Source of the DNA: Chloromonas sp. AAM2
Lineage: Eukaryota > Chlorophyta > Chlorophyceae > Chlamydomonadales > Chlamydomonadaceae
DNA length: 33,513 bases
Direction: 5' to 3'
Assembly: GCA_004335635.1 (NCBI GenBank)
Contig: QAXH01002352.1
Location: 1 to 33,513 of the forward strand
Positions 32,726 to 33,513 of this stretch are shown here, one piece after another (the first letter of the stretch is position 1; every line of letters starts with the position of its first letter). Below the pieces are notes generated by a model that was not told the DNA's origin, did no database searches, and worked only from the letters and a program-made list of their open reading frames with translations. A program made the position numbers and the translations under genes.

Positions 32726-33513
32726 GTCTGGTGGCGAGTGCTGTAAGTCAAAGGTCGATTAGCGTAACCATGCCACGAGGGATTGAGCCAGCCCAGTCTG
32801 TAGATTGATGATATGTTGCGTTGATTTGAGTAGAGCTTCCCAAAGCGCCAATCCCAACACAATGGAGATTCGCAACACGAAAGTTATCACACGCGACGAG
32901 TTCCAGGCGGCGCGTCTTTAAAACATGTTGCCCAACATCCAGACATTGCCTGGATCTCACCAAAGGTCGTGCGTCGGTTTGTCGGTTTTCCCAGCCCCGC
33001 TGCGTAAGCGGTTTGTCGTGTCGGACTTGGCACCTTCAGCATGGCGATACGTCCTGCCTGAAGAGGCTGAGCACTGTCAGGGCAAGGACCATCTGTTCCA
33101 ACCATCAGCTTGTGGGGCTTCTGTTGGCACGTAAAAAACAAAGTTTGCCAGTTCTGGGACAATTTTTTGTTGAGTTTGTATGCACGCATGCCATGCTTGT
33201 GAGCATGCTGTATAGCGTCGCATGTACATTTGCAGGCAAGTCTGCTCCATGTTCAGGATTTGTCTTCTTCTTTGTGAGGTGCCAGATCTTCTTTAGCACT
33301 TCAGAACAGGTTCACTCACCACCATATTGGTGTACTGGCTAGGTACGCTGGCAATCCTATGGTGATGTGGGACAGCAGGTGCTTGGCAACACACCAACAC
33401 ACCATGCCTCCTTTACTGCTAGCCATGCCAGCACAACCACCACACCATGCCGGCACATTACGGAGGGCATCGTCCGAACCTGTTGGCAACAAGTTCTGCT
33501 AGCAGTTGACTCG
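32726..33513. other. Right-edge region without a supported gene
   Basis: It begins with the 5' flank of the MBB1-like gene, so its promoter should lie here. Several short open frames exist on both strands but none shows a recognisable domain or paired splice sites. A gene on the far side of the window cannot be excluded. Confidence 0.5.

Noticed and set aside
32925..33134. Frame reading FVVSDLAPSAWRYVLPEEAE near the right edge
   Set aside because: It looks protein-like over about 30 residues, but has no recognisable domain and no paired splice site. It could be a transposon scrap or an exon of a gene outside the window.
1..33513. tRNA, rRNA or CRISPR features
   Set aside because: No T-arm and A/B box pair, rRNA core sequence or regularly spaced direct-repeat array was seen on reading. 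A tRNA scan would be needed to exclude tRNAs.

Overview
The window is nuclear DNA from a eukaryote, most likely a chlorophyte green alga of the Chlamydomonadales type. The evidence is GT-AG introns in every gene, CAG/GCN-rich coding sequence, TGTAA-type polyadenylation signals, an interstitial TTAGGG-type telomere tract, a chloroplast HAT-repeat RNA-stability factor of the Mbb1/HCF107 family, and a giant type I polyketide synthase (PKS) of the kind known from green algae. The species is not proven; a Haematococcus-like genome is only a guess.

Region 1 (95-13,848, minus strand): the 5' part of a very large multidomain PKS. I could join 24 exons with every splice phase consistent, giving 2,734 residues before the gene runs off the left edge. 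In protein order it has an acyl-AMP/acyl-CoA ligase starter domain, three tandem degenerate ketoreductase-like half domains, four tandem acyl carrier proteins (ACPs), a complete ketosynthase (Cys-His-His), a dehydratase (HxxxGxxxxP and DxxxH) and the start of a ketoreductase. No acyltransferase lies between ketosynthase and dehydratase, so extender loading is probably in trans. A fatty-acid-like starter would be activated by the ligase, loaded on the ACP array, then extended and beta-processed.

Region 2 (13,849-16,194): a 2.3-kb divergent intergenic region with short repeats and one copy of a dispersed element. Region 3 (16,195-21,241, plus): an eight-exon gene for a 1,004-residue protein with a Tudor-like fold, a possible BAH-like region and a 689-residue low-complexity tail, probably chromatin-associated. 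Region 4 (21,242-23,354): repeat-rich intergenic DNA. Region 5 (23,355-26,739, plus): a three-exon gene for a 925-residue low-complexity protein with a central B3-like segment, perhaps a transcription factor. Region 6 (26,740-28,831): convergent intergenic DNA with microsatellites, a palindromic interstitial telomere tract and more dispersed-element copies. Region 7 (28,832-32,725, minus): a seven-exon MBB1-like gene for a plastid HAT-repeat protein that in C. reinhardtii stabilises psbB mRNA. The last 0.8 kb has no supported gene.

The most notable features are the triplicated half-ketoreductase module and the phase-1 exon shuffling that built the ACP array. A third is a family of dispersed elements sharing one 3' end, with seven copies or fragments between 15.5 and 28.5 kb.
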